From assembly GCF_010669125.1 (NCBI RefSeq), contig NZ_CP048630.1, positions 1,810,001 through 1,874,000 of the forward strand: a stretch of DNA of 64,000 bases, written 5' to 3'. The notes below the pieces were generated by a model. That model was given only the letters and a program-made list of their open reading frames with translations, made no database searches and was not told the origin of the DNA. The translations under genes and the position numbers were made by a program. The first letter of the stretch is position 1. Each line of letters opens with the position of its first letter. This DNA is from Ancylobacter pratisalsi (GTDB taxonomy: Bacteria; Pseudomonadota; Alphaproteobacteria; Rhizobiales; Xanthobacteraceae). Positions 45,857 through 53,772 of this stretch are shown here, in pieces.

Positions 45857-46588
45857 TCAGAGTTCGCCATCGCCGAACCAGCCGCCGCCATCGAACCAGC
45901 CACCCTCGTCGGAGGCGGAAATATCGTCATAGCCGGCATCGGTTGCCGGATCTGAAGCCGCGTCCGTCTCCTCGGCGGGAGCGTCCGCAGCCGATGCGGG
46001 TGAGCTCTCGGCCGCCTGAGCCTCGCTGCCCCTGAACATGCCGGCAATGGCGTTGCCGAGCAGCACGCCGCCCGCGACCCCCATCGCCGTCTGCGCCGCA
46101 CCGGCGAGAAAGCCGCCACCACCCGCGCCGCCAAATCCCGGGCGGGGCGCCGCTCCCGGCGCAGGGGTACCAGGCCCGGCGGCACCGGGCGGCGGGACAT
46201 TGAACGCACCGCCGGTCTGGCCCCACGCGCCTGAAGCGCCCGACGCCGCCCGCGGCATGGAGGGAACCGAGCCGCGCCGCGCGGGCGGCGCGCTGGAACC
46301 GAACAGGCCTCCAAGAAGCCCGCCCGATGCCGGGCGGGGCGCCTCGTCCTCAGCCGCCCGCGACTGGGCCGCCTGCCGTTCCAGTTCCTCGATGCGCGCC
46401 TGCGCCTGCTGCAGGGCGTAGTCCTGCATGACGATGGTCTGCGCCATGAGATAGGGCGCGGCCGGCTGGCGGGCGATGCACTGGGCGATGAAGCCCTCCG
46501 CCTCGCCGTCGCGTGGTCCGGTACGGCTCTCGGCTTCGGCGAGTTTGACGAAGAGCCCGTCAATGGCCTGGCGATCCTGCTCGTTCAT
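45857..46588 (-). CDS. DUF2076 domain protein
   Basis: A 243-residue protein. The N-terminal 75 residues form the DUF2076 start (MNEQDRQAIDGLFVKLAEAE, then DGEAEGFIAQCIARQPAAPYLMAQTIVMQDYALQQA). A short coiled coil (QARIEELERQAAQS), a long Gly/Pro/Ala linker (about 85-170) and an acidic tail with GGWFDGGGWFGDGEL follow. Proteins of this family are often called periplasmic ligand-binding sensor proteins, though no function is established and I see no clear signal peptide. The ATG has a GGAGGATC site. Confidence 0.82.
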   Translation of the reverse strand: MNEQDRQAIDGLFVKLAEAESRTGPRDGEAEGFIAQCIARQPAAPYLMAQTIVMQDYALQQAQARIEELERQAAQSRAAEDEAPRPASGGLLGGLFGSSAPPARRGSVPSMPRAASGASGAWGQTGGAFNVPPPGAAGPGTPAPGAAPRPGFGGAGGGGFLAGAAQTAMGVAGGVLLGNAIAGMFRGSEAQAAESSPASAADAPAEETDAASDPATDAGYDDISASDEGGWFDGGGWFGDGEL

Positions 46589-46616
46589 CTCAGATCCTCC
46601 GTGGCGGCGCTCCTTC

Positions 46617-47339
46617 TCACTCCCGCTCGCCGGTGAAGTTGAGCAGAAGCTGGAAGATATTCACGAAGTTCAGATAGAGCGAGAAGGCACCGAATACAGC
46701 GAGCTTCTGCTGCGATTCGGAATCGAAATGATCGGCGTACTGCTCCTTGATGCTCTGCGTGTCCCAGGCGGTCAGGCCCACGAACACCAGAATACCGGCC
46801 ACCGAGACGATGAACTGCAGCATGGTCGAGCCAAGAAACAGGTTCACCAGGCTCGCGATCACCACGCCGATAAGGCCCATGATCAGGAACGAGCCGAACT
46901 GCGAGAGGTCGCGCTTGGTCGTGTAGCCGTAGAGGCTCGTCGCCCCGAACATGGTGGCCGCGATGAAGAAGGTGCGGGCGATCGAGGTGCCGGTAAACAC
47001 CAGGAAGATCGAGGCCATGGACAGCCCCATCACCGCACAGAAGGCCCAGAACATGGTCTGCGCCCCGCTGGCCGACATCGACTGCATGCGGAACGAGAAA
47101 AACAGCACGAAGGCGAGCGGCGCGAGCATCACCACCCATTTCAGCGGGCTGGAGAAGATCGGCACATAGAGCGCCGGCGTCGTGCCGACGATGAAGGCCA
47201 CGGCCCCCGTCAGCACCAGACCAATCGCCATGTAGTTGTAGACGCGCAGCATATGGCGACGCAGGCCCTCGTCGAAGACGGCCCGGTCGGCGCCACGTGC
47301 GCCGGCCTGCCACTGGAAGCCTGAATTCGGCGTGTTCAT
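46617..47339 (-). CDS. Bax inhibitor-1 / YccA family membrane protein
   Basis: A 240-residue protein with seven predicted membrane helices from about residue 30 on. Family motifs include RVYNYMAIGLVLTGAVAF, the MFGATSLYGYTTKRDLSQFGSFLIMGLIG region, and the C-terminal SLYLNFVNIFQLLLNFTGERE. Homologues (YccA, YbhL, TMBIM) modulate membrane proteases such as FtsH or leak calcium. The ATG at 47339 with AGGGAGA site gives the right length. DUF2076 is 28 bases downstream on the same strand. Confidence 0.88.
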   Translation of the reverse strand: MNTPNSGFQWQAGARGADRAVFDEGLRRHMLRVYNYMAIGLVLTGAVAFIVGTTPALYVPIFSSPLKWVVMLAPLAFVLFFSFRMQSMSASGAQTMFWAFCAVMGLSMASIFLVFTGTSIARTFFIAATMFGATSLYGYTTKRDLSQFGSFLIMGLIGVVIASLVNLFLGSTMLQFIVSVAGILVFVGLTAWDTQSIKEQYADHFDSESQQKLAVFGAFSLYLNFVNIFQLLLNFTGERE

Positions 47340-47376
47340 GAAGTTCTCCCTTGGGAAAAGCGGTTCGAAGTCAAAA

Positions 47377-48162
47377 TCAGTAGAGCGAGCGCGCCAGCCG
47401 CGCCGCGGTGCGGTCGAGCTCGCGCGGGGGCGCATGGGCGACAAGCGCATAGGCCACTTCGCCGACCTGCCAGTAGGCGGCGTTGAGTTCGCCGCGCGGC
47501 ACGCTGGTGGCAGGCACCACATCGAAGCTGCCGGGACGCACCGCGAACAGCGAGACGGTGCCGAAGTCCTGCGTCTTTACGGACATCTCGACACTGGGGC
47601 CGAAAGCGGAGGGGAAGACCTGCACATCCTCCACCGCCCAGTCCTTCGGCAGGACCGGTAGCACGATGGCCGTGGCGGCCCGGATCTCGGCCGGGTCGTA
47701 GCCCGCCCCGGCCTGGGACAGCATGCCGGCACGCACCTGCGCGGTGCGATGGGCGCGGACGGCATCCTCGACATAGGCCGGCGGCAGGTCGGAGGCGACG
47801 ACGCGGCTCACCCCCAGCGGACCGAATTCGGCATGAGCGAGCCACCCCGCCCCGACAAGCAGGCCCACCGCCGCGACCCGGCGCAGAGCGCGCATCCAGC
47901 GATCGCGCGACAGGGCGCCCTCAAGGCGCCGCGCGGCCTCGGTCGAGGCCAGCCGCGCGCCCGCCTGCGCGACATCGCGCGGCGTATCGGCGAGCGAAAG
48001 TCGCAATTCGTCGCGAATACGCAGATCCGCCATCACCCGCGACGCCGCGGCCGGATAGGCGCTCAGATAGGCCTCGACATCGATACGACGGGCCACGTCG
48101 AGTTCGTCGTCGACATAGGCCTGCAGGTCGTCGTCGGAGACAGGGTCAACGGGACGGGTCAT
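47377..48162 (-). CDS. Membrane anti-sigma factor
   Basis: A 261-residue protein with an N-terminal anti-sigma domain (DDDLQAYVDDELDVARRIDVEAYLSAYPAAASRV), one membrane helix at about residues 92-112 and a periplasmic domain of about 150 residues. The zinc anti-sigma motif HxxxCxxC is absent. The gene overlaps the ECF sigma gene upstream by 17 bases, the usual arrangement of a sigma factor and its inhibitor. The ATG at 48162 has a GGAGGATC site. The signal sensed is unknown. Confidence 0.86.
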   Translation of the reverse strand: MTRPVDPVSDDDLQAYVDDELDVARRIDVEAYLSAYPAAASRVMADLRIRDELRLSLADTPRDVAQAGARLASTEAARRLEGALSRDRWMRALRRVAAVGLLVGAGWLAHAEFGPLGVSRVVASDLPPAYVEDAVRAHRTAQVRAGMLSQAGAGYDPAEIRAATAIVLPVLPKDWAVEDVQVFPSAFGPSVEMSVKTQDFGTVSLFAVRPGSFDVVPATSVPRGELNAAYWQVGEVAYALVAHAPPRELDRTAARLARSLY

Positions 48163-48733
48163 CTGATCCTCCCACCACACGAAGTTGAGTGATCCGGGGG
48201 GCCTCCCCTTCCTCGATCGCCCGCAAAGCAGCGCGGGCGCGGGACAGGCGGGACATCAGCGTGCCCTGTGGAATCCCGAGCGTGCTGGCGGCCTCGGCAT
48301 AGCCGAGCCCTTCAATGGCAACGAGATGAAGCGCGGCGCGCTGCTCTTCCGGCAGCGCCATGAAGGACTGGCGAACCTGCGCCAGCCTTACATGATGTTC
48401 CTGCGGGGCCGGCACAGCCTGATCGGCCAGCTCCACGCTCTCCGCGGCCCGCCGCGCCTCGGCAACATGGCTGCGGCGGCGGTCGATGAACACGTTGTGC
48501 AGGATCGACATCAGCCAGCCGCGCACACCGCGCGCCGGCTCGAAGCTGCCGCGCCGCTCATAGGCGCGCAGCAACGCGTCGTGCACCAGATCCTCGGCGT
48601 CCGCCTCGTTGCGGGTAAGGGCGCGCGCGTAGCGGCGAAGCGCAGGCAACTGCCCGAGCACGTCGAAGCGACCCGGATCGGAAGAACTTCCACCGGAACG
48701 GCCGTGAACGGATGTCGACGTTTCTCGCCTCAT
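48146..48733 (-). CDS. ECF-family RNA polymerase sigma factor
   Basis: A 195-residue sigma-70 family protein. Region 2 is RYARALTRNEADAEDLVHDALLRAYE and GWLMSILHNVFIDRRR. Region 4 is LPEEQRAALHLVAIEGLGYAEAASTLGIPQGTLMSRLSRARAALR. The 17-base overlap with the anti-sigma gene supports a regulator-inhibitor pair. The N-terminal extension of about 20 residues before the domain is unusual, so a start further down is possible. Its candidate promoter at 48740-48768 is not EcfG-like, so this is not itself the general stress factor by the usual context (no phyR or nepR nearby). Confidence 0.9.
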   Translation of the reverse strand: MRRETSTSVHGRSGGSSSDPGRFDVLGQLPALRRYARALTRNEADAEDLVHDALLRAYERRGSFEPARGVRGWLMSILHNVFIDRRRSHVAEARRAAESVELADQAVPAPQEHHVRLAQVRQSFMALPEEQRAALHLVAIEGLGYAEAASTLGIPQGTLMSRLSRARAALRAIEEGEAPRITQLRVVGGSDDPSR

Positions 48734-48739
48734 AACCGG

Positions 48740-48768
48740 TATACGGAGCGGCAGGTCTTCCTATTCCC
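48740..48768 (-). promoter_or_regulatory. Candidate autoregulated ECF promoter
   Basis: On the minus strand GGGAATA (48768-48762), 16 bases, then CGTATA (48745-48740), right before the sigma factor start at 48733. The spacing fits an ECF promoter. The predicted transcript start nearly coincides with the ATG, so the message would be leaderless or the true start lies downstream. Confidence 0.4.
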
Positions 48769-48815
48769 GAAGGTCATGCATTATTCGCGAACGTGTGGCG
48801 AGGCCCCTATTCGAT

Positions 48816-48840
48816 GGAACAGCCTGGGCATCGGCCCGTT
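48816..48840 (+). promoter_or_regulatory. EcfG (general stress sigma) type promoter
   Basis: GGAAC at 48816-48820, a 16-base spacer, then CGTT at 48837-48840: an exact consensus match. It lies 50 bases before the ATG of the 80-residue ORF at 48890 and faces it. Confidence 0.72.
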
Positions 48841-48889
48841 GCCCTTTTGTCGGTCGCTTTCGTCGACGCCGCCGAAGGATCCCAACGAA

Positions 48890-49132
48890 ATGCGTCGTCC
48901 TCCTGAAAAGTCCGCTCACACCCCTTCACCGCCATTCCGGCTGCTGTTCCAGGAGCCCCGCGATCCCGCGCCGGGCCTGTGCGGCATGATGAACGCACGC
49001 ACCTTTACCCAGCTGGACGAAGCCAAGCGCCAGGCGCACGCCATGATGAAGGATGAGGCGCGCAGACCCGTTCAGATACAGGACGCAGATCACCGTGTGC
49101 TGTGGGATGAATATGAAAACGACCAGAGCTGA
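48890..49132 (+). CDS. Small hypothetical protein (80 residues)
   Basis: A plus-strand ORF of 80 residues, otherwise in a gap between two minus-strand genes. It has no recognised domain. The C-terminal half (NARTFTQLDEAKRQAHAMMKDEARRPVQIQ, then HRVLWDEYENDQS) is charged and helix-prone, with the order of a small soluble protein. A shorter start at MMNARTF is possible. The gene is believable mainly because an exact EcfG-type promoter lies 50 bases upstream. Confidence 0.58.
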   Translation: MRRPPEKSAHTPSPPFRLLFQEPRDPAPGLCGMMNARTFTQLDEAKRQAHAMMKDEARRPVQIQDADHRVLWDEYENDQS

Positions 49133-49281
49133 GCAGAAAACCCGGACACGCAGCCACATGCGCGCCGCCTCGGATGAATGGCCCGCAAGCATCTGAGCGC
49201 CTTCCGCCGATCGCGCGGCGGGCATCCCCGTTCCGGCGGCTCCGTCTCTCGCGGCATCCCGCCAAGCCGGCTTGGTGAACC

Positions 49282-49476
49282 CTACTTCTTGGTGTCCCCG
49301 ACGTGGTCCGGCTTGCCCTTGCGGGGCGTGGAGGCGAGTTCCTCAAGTTCCTTCTCGGTCATTGATTCCATCATCGACTTCGATGCGCCCTGAAGCTCGC
49401 TCCTGGGCGTCTCGCCGCGCTTGGCGGAAAGGGCGGCACCGGCCGCCATCTGCTGTGCCTTGGATTTTGCCGGCAT
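49282..49476 (-). CDS. DUF3008 family small protein
   Basis: A 64-residue protein. It matches the short DUF3008 family over its full length: PAKSKAQQMAAGAALSAKRGE at the start, LQGASKSMMESMTEKELEELAST and the end RKGKPDHVG. The function is unknown; homologues are often found near stress genes. The ATG at 49476 has a GAGGAGGG ribosome site. It is downstream of the second DUF892 gene, from which it is separated by a terminator. Confidence 0.86.
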   Translation of the reverse strand: MPAKSKAQQMAAGAALSAKRGETPRSELQGASKSMMESMTEKELEELASTPRKGKPDHVGDTKK

Positions 49477-49496
49477 GACAAACCCTCCTCTGAACG

Positions 49497-49539
49497 AAAA
49501 TCGGCAGCGCCGTGGCCCAAGGCCTCCGACACTGCCGAT
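49497..49539 (-). terminator. Terminator after DUF892 copy 2
   Basis: A long imperfect hairpin (outer arms 49500-49507 and 49532-49539 pair perfectly for 8 bp, inner arms pair with wobbles) is followed on the minus strand by TTTT. It lies 46 bases past the stop codon at 49585, upstream of the DUF3008 gene. Confidence 0.7.
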
Positions 49540-49584
49540 CGCGCGGTGCCGGGACGCGCCCAGCACCTGGCGGCTCGCTAACAG

Positions 49585-50091
49585 TTACTCGGCGGCCTGG
49601 AGGTTCACCCGCGATTCAGCCAGCTTGGTCAGCTTGGCATCCGCGTTGTGCTCCTCGGCCAGATTCTTCGCCAACACGCTGGCGCAATCCGAGCGGCCCA
49701 GCAGCTTGGCCCACGCCACCAACGTGCCGTAGCGCGTGATCTCGTAATGCTCCACGGCCTGCGCGGCGGCGATCAGCGCGGCGTCCAGCACCTGCTTGTC
49801 AGCGACCTCGCCGGCAATTTCATCGGCTTCCTTCAGGATGCCGTCGATCGCCGGGCAATCGACGGCCTTGGCCTTGGCGCCGTGCATCTTGAAGACCTCT
49901 TCCACACGCGTGATGTGGCCCTCGGTCTCGGTCAGATGCTTGGAGAAGTCGGCCTTCAGCTTCGCATCCGTCGTCTTGTCGATCATCTTCGGCAGAGCCT
50001 TCACAATCTGCTTCTCGGCGTAATAGATATCCTGAAGCTGATGAACGAAGAGATCATCCATGGTTTTGATGTCTTTGCTGAAAATACTCAT
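49585..50091 (-). CDS. Ferritin-like DUF892 (YciE/YciF family) protein, copy 2
   Basis: A 168-residue ferritin-like four-helix protein. It has DIKTMDDLFVHQLQDIYYAEKQIVKALPKM, CPAIDGILKEADEIAGE and AQAVEHYEITRYGTLVAWAKLLG, in line with the family, and the likely metal ligands Glu and His are present in AEKQ, ETEGHI and VEHYE. It is the more canonical of the two copies in the window (copy 1 at 7575-8114). An exact EcfG-type promoter lies at 50181-50205. A GGGAGAAA ribosome site precedes the ATG. Confidence 0.92.
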   Translation of the reverse strand: MSIFSKDIKTMDDLFVHQLQDIYYAEKQIVKALPKMIDKTTDAKLKADFSKHLTETEGHITRVEEVFKMHGAKAKAVDCPAIDGILKEADEIAGEVADKQVLDAALIAAAQAVEHYEITRYGTLVAWAKLLGRSDCASVLAKNLAEEHNADAKLTKLAESRVNLQAAE

Positions 50092-50180
50092 AGTTCATTT
50101 CTCCCTATGGAGCTGACAGTTTATGATATCTGAGATTTTTGGCGGACATCATACCGACGCTCCGCGCTTCTCGCAGTAAA

Positions 50181-50205
50181 AACGGATCGAAAAGACAAAC
50201 GTTCC
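50181..50205 (-). promoter_or_regulatory. EcfG (general stress sigma) type promoter
   Basis: On the minus strand GGAAC (50205-50201), 16 bases, CGTT (50184-50181): an exact consensus match. It is about 90 bases upstream of the DUF892 start at 50091 and directed toward it. The lower G+C leader in between contains the ribosome site. Confidence 0.8.
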
Positions 50206-50228
50206 ATCCATTTTTACTTTACCTCCGC

Positions 50229-50609
50229 TTACATTCCGGGAGGAGATGCCGGCTCCGGGGGCGCGTCGCGCGGAGGCAGGTCGAGCGGCGGGGCGCCTGG
50301 CTCGTCACCGGGCTCATCAATCTCAGGCCGAATGTCGGAGTCCGGCGCCGGCGGCACAAAGGGATCCTCGATGAAGGGTCGCGGGCGGGGAACATCCGGT
50401 TCGCGTCGCACCGACATTGCGACGCCCCCGTCCGGAAATGTGGGCGGCGGTGGGGGTGCCGGCGGTGGATCACTGATGCCCGGCGGCTCAGGGTCGCGTA
50501 TGCCCGGCACATCGGGATCGCGGACCGGCGGCCGCGCCGGATCACGTATGGGCGCGGGATCCGGCGTCGGCATCGGCGGGTTCGGGACCTGCTCGTTCGG
50601 GCTCATCAT
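50229..50609 (-). CDS. Proline-rich protein with DP repeats, unknown function
   Basis: A 126-residue low-complexity ORF, roughly one third proline, with repeated acidic-proline units such as IRDPARPPVRDPDVPGIRDPEPPG. No signal peptide or domain is seen. Its first 68 bases overlap the 3' end of the EEP gene in another frame. It could be a real disordered surface or linker protein, but G+C-rich DNA readily gives proline-rich chance frames, so the call is cautious. ATGs at 50609, 50606 and 50573 are possible. Confidence 0.45.
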   Translation of the reverse strand: MMSPNEQVPNPPMPTPDPAPIRDPARPPVRDPDVPGIRDPEPPGISDPPPAPPPPPTFPDGGVAMSVRREPDVPRPRPFIEDPFVPPAPDSDIRPEIDEPGDEPGAPPLDLPPRDAPPEPASPPGM

Positions 50610-51390
50610 CTGCGCTTCCCGTCTCACGACCTGTCTTGCTGTGTGCAAGGTCAACGTGCCGCGACAGGAGGGGTTCCGCCTCCGCGCCGGCGGGAGCGGG
50701 CAGACGAATGTCCGCGATGACAGGCAGGTGGTCGGAGCAAAGCCTGGCCGAAGGGTCGCTGAACGCATCGGCCAGCATGCCCGGCACACCGCAATAGACG
50801 CGGTCGAGCCGCAGCGCGGGGCGGCGAGCGGGAAAGGTGCGAAGGCGCGTGCGCTCGGGAAGCTCCCGCCGCATCGCCCGGCTGACGTCACCGAAGGAAA
50901 ACCAGTCGTTGAAGTCGCCGAGCATCACGGTCGAGATCCCGGGCTTGCTCCCCGCCATCGCGGCGAGTGCCCGGGCCTGGCGCCGACGCTCCGTGATGGC
51001 GAGGCCGAGATGGACCGCCACGAGATGCAAGGGGCCGTGCTCGGTGCCCAGCACGGTCTCGATGGCGATGCGCGGCTCATGCCGGCGGTGTGAGAGATCG
51101 TGGAGCACGACCTCCTCAGCCGGCCAGCGCGAGAACAGCGCGTGGCCGTAGTGTCCGTCCGGCACCGCGATGGTACGCGCCTCGGTGAAATGGCCGATGG
51201 CGAGGCCCTGGAGCGGCGCCAGCACATCGACGCTGCGCCCGCGGGTGTCGATTTCCTGCAAAGCGAGAATGTCCGGTGCGTGGCCGGCGATCAGCGCGGC
51301 GACGCGGTCCAGATCGAAGCGCCGATCCGGGCCGATGCCGCCATGGATATTCCACGTCATCAGCCGCAGCGTCCCCGCAGGGCGGGGCAT
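50542..51390 (-). CDS. Endonuclease/exonuclease/phosphatase-family protein
   Basis: A 282-residue enzyme of the EEP fold. Motifs: MTWNIHGGIG with the Asn, ILALQEIDTRG with the metal Glu, VAVHLGL, GDFNDW and the C-terminal SDHLPVIADI. EEP enzymes cleave phosphodiesters of nucleic acids, sphingomyelin or inositol phosphates. It begins 2 bases after the stop of the phospholipase D gene, and this pair of genes recurs in other bacteria. The last 50 residues are a Glu/Ala-rich tail. Confidence 0.87.
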   Translation of the reverse strand: MPRPAGTLRLMTWNIHGGIGPDRRFDLDRVAALIAGHAPDILALQEIDTRGRSVDVLAPLQGLAIGHFTEARTIAVPDGHYGHALFSRWPAEEVVLHDLSHRRHEPRIAIETVLGTEHGPLHLVAVHLGLAITERRRQARALAAMAGSKPGISTVMLGDFNDWFSFGDVSRAMRRELPERTRLRTFPARRPALRLDRVYCGVPGMLADAFSDPSARLCSDHLPVIADIRLPAPAGAEAEPLLSRHVDLAHSKTGRETGSADDEPERAGPEPADADAGSRAHT

Positions 51391-51392
51391 GC

Positions 51393-53591
51393 TCAAGCCG
51401 TCCTCCGGAAACGGCTGACCAGCAATTGCAGGCCGAAGGAACACAGCACCCAGAGCATGATGACGCCGATCAGCGCAGCGACGCTGAGCAGCGACGGAGC
51501 CGTGACCAGCTCGACGATCTGCCGGCCCAGGGCCGTCATCACCACGAGACCGGGCAGCATCCCGATGGCTGAGCCCAGCATGTAGTCGATGAAGCGCAGC
51601 TCCGCCGCCCCGGCCACGAGATTGACGAAGGTGAACGGCGCGATCGGCACCAGGCGCATCGTCGCCACGGTGAGCACACCCTGGTCGGCAAGGCCGCGTC
51701 GGATGCGGCCGATGCGTGGGCCGATGAAGCGTCGCACCAGCCCGGCGCCGAGATAACGGCCGATTCCGAAGGTGACGGCGGCGCTCGCCAGTGCGCCGAT
51801 CGCCGCGAGAATGGCACCGGACCAGCCACCGAAAACGGCAACCGTCGCCACCATGAGCACGGTGACCGGAAACACCACCAACCCGCCGAGCACGAAGATG
51901 ACCACCATGAGCGCGGGCGCCCACGGGTGCTGGGAAAGGCCCTCCAGTGCCCCGATAATCTTCTCCGGCTCGGTGAAGGGCGAGTAGCTCCAGGCCAGCA
52001 CGAGGGCCACGATCACGGCCACGGCCGCCACGACGGGGATGATCCATTTGAGGCGGCCAGGCGCCTCGGGTTCCGGGCGCTCGTCGTAGATCGGCTCGAT
52101 CGGATCGGCGAGTGCGTCGATGGCGGGCATCGAGAACTCGTCGGAGCCGGCCGACGACGACACCTCAACCAGCCGGCGCGCCGCTTTCTCATCGCTGGCA
52201 TCGAGCACCGCGGCAAGAGAGCCGGTACGCTCGACGATGGCACCGACCTCCTCGGGGCTCATGCCGACATGCTCCGCGAGCAGACGGTCACGCACCGCCG
52301 CCACCGCCGCGCGCTGTTTCTCGTCGGCGGCGTCGACCACGAGGTCGCACTCGCTGTCGAACCCCATCGACCTGTTGCACAGATTGGCCGAGCCGATGCG
52401 CAGGATGCGGTCGTCAATGATCGTCACCTTGGAATGGACCATGATCGGCGTCGCCTCGTTGGAGGCAACGGATTCGGGGTAGAGCATCCGCACCCGGCGC
52501 GCCATCCCCGCCGCCGCGAACTTCTCCAGCACACGCTGGCGCCCGATGCCCATGGCGCGATGCTCGAACCAGCCGCGATAGCCCTGCGGCATCACAATCA
52601 CGACTTCAAGTTCCGGGCGCGCCGACATGCGTTCGACCAGACGCCCGGTGATGTGCTCGCAGGTGAAGAACTGGTTCTCGATATAGATGTAGCGCTCGGC
52701 GACATCGACCATATCGAAGAACAGGGTCTCGACCTCGCGAACCTCGGCGGCATCGGGATAGGCGGGGAGGGTGCGGGCAATCCCGATGCCGACGTCATGG
52801 AAATCGGGAACCAGCCTGTCCGGCCAGCGATCCGCCCCGCGATTGGGCCGGGAGGATGGCAAGCGCTCGCACGCCGCGCGCTGCCACCGCTGAAGGAACA
52901 GCTTCCCCAGCGCCCGCGCCGCTGGACCGTCGACCGCCATCTGTACGTCGTGGAACGGCGCATAGCGCGCCCCCGTCGGGTCGGTCCGACGTGGATCGTC
53001 CGGCAGATGCTCGCTGACGTCCCAGCGCCGCCGGGTCAGATCCAGCCCGCCAGAAAAGGCGATCGCGTCGTCGATAACGACGACCTTCTGGTGGTGCGAG
53101 GCGCCCAGCGGCAGGGCATCGTCGAGGCATAGTTCGATCTGCGCCGGCGTGCTCCACAGGAAGGAATAGAGCGGGGTGAGCTCGCGCTCGAAGGCGAACA
53201 GTACCGAATAGTCCCAGAGCAGCAGGCGAACCCGCAGACGCGGGTTGCGCTTCACGAGCGCCGACAGAAAATCGGCCAGCGTCTCCGGCAGACCATCCTT
53301 GGCCTCTCCGCTTTCGTCCACCAGCTTCATCCGGCTGTCGAGATCCCAGCCACAGATGTGGATGGTGTCGCGCGCCATCGTCATTGCCTGGCGCAGCGCG
53401 CCGAAATAGGCCCCGCCATCGACCAGGACGCTGGCGCGCGCCGCCTGCTCCACCTTCCACGTGTTGCGGCCGGGACGCAGCAAAGGTCCCTCGCCCAGCC
53501 GCTCTGGCGGCGCAACGGTGGGAGGTACCGGACGTTCGGCGAGGGCGCTCTCGACGAGATCTTCAGCGAGCTGGAGGGAATGCTGCGACAT
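51393..53591 (-). CDS. Phospholipase D-like protein fused to a VTT/SNARE-associated (DedA-like) membrane domain
   Basis: A 732-residue fusion. The N-terminal part (about 40-480) holds two HKD motifs: HHQKVVVIDD (about residue 167) and VHSKVTIIDD (about 390), the latter followed by GSANLCNRSM. The C-terminal part (about 525-732) is a membrane domain of about five helices with the VTT signature in GRYLGAGLVRRF and the loop TMRLVPIAPFTFVNLVAG. It probably acts on phospholipids such as cardiolipin at the inner membrane. The ATG at 53591 is preferred over 53618 because an AAGGAGA lies between them. An EcfG-like element precedes the gene. Confidence 0.88.
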   Translation of the reverse strand: MSQHSLQLAEDLVESALAERPVPPTVAPPERLGEGPLLRPGRNTWKVEQAARASVLVDGGAYFGALRQAMTMARDTIHICGWDLDSRMKLVDESGEAKDGLPETLADFLSALVKRNPRLRVRLLLWDYSVLFAFERELTPLYSFLWSTPAQIELCLDDALPLGASHHQKVVVIDDAIAFSGGLDLTRRRWDVSEHLPDDPRRTDPTGARYAPFHDVQMAVDGPAARALGKLFLQRWQRAACERLPSSRPNRGADRWPDRLVPDFHDVGIGIARTLPAYPDAAEVREVETLFFDMVDVAERYIYIENQFFTCEHITGRLVERMSARPELEVVIVMPQGYRGWFEHRAMGIGRQRVLEKFAAAGMARRVRMLYPESVASNEATPIMVHSKVTIIDDRILRIGSANLCNRSMGFDSECDLVVDAADEKQRAAVAAVRDRLLAEHVGMSPEEVGAIVERTGSLAAVLDASDEKAARRLVEVSSSAGSDEFSMPAIDALADPIEPIYDERPEPEAPGRLKWIIPVVAAVAVIVALVLAWSYSPFTEPEKIIGALEGLSQHPWAPALMVVIFVLGGLVVFPVTVLMVATVAVFGGWSGAILAAIGALASAAVTFGIGRYLGAGLVRRFIGPRIGRIRRGLADQGVLTVATMRLVPIAPFTFVNLVAGAAELRFIDYMLGSAIGMLPGLVVMTALGRQIVELVTAPSLLSVAALIGVIMLWVLCSFGLQLLVSRFRRTA

Positions 53592-53629
53592 GAGCGATGG
53601 CGGTCTCCTTAGGGGCATGACGCATCGTC

Positions 53630-53654
53630 AACCGCCCGCCCCGTGCAAGGTTCC
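53630..53654 (-). promoter_or_regulatory. Possible EcfG-like promoter of the phospholipase D gene (one mismatch)
   Basis: On the minus strand GGAAC (53654-53650), 16 bases, GGTT (53633-53630). The -10 differs from CGTT by one base but keeps the core GTT. The predicted transcript would start near 53623, before the ATG at 53591. Confidence 0.4.
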
Positions 53655-53772
53655 GAATTCTCCCGCACCCCGCCCCCGCATCGCGCGCATGCCGGCCCTG
53701 CGCTTGTTCCACCTCGGGACGCGGATTATAGACGCCACGCGACGGCGCGGGCACCGAACGGGAGCATGCAGA

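Noticed and set aside
49133..49281. A second stress-type promoter for DUF3008
   Set aside because: I found no GGAAC pair with the right spacing upstream of 49476; the gene may depend on readthrough or another promoter.
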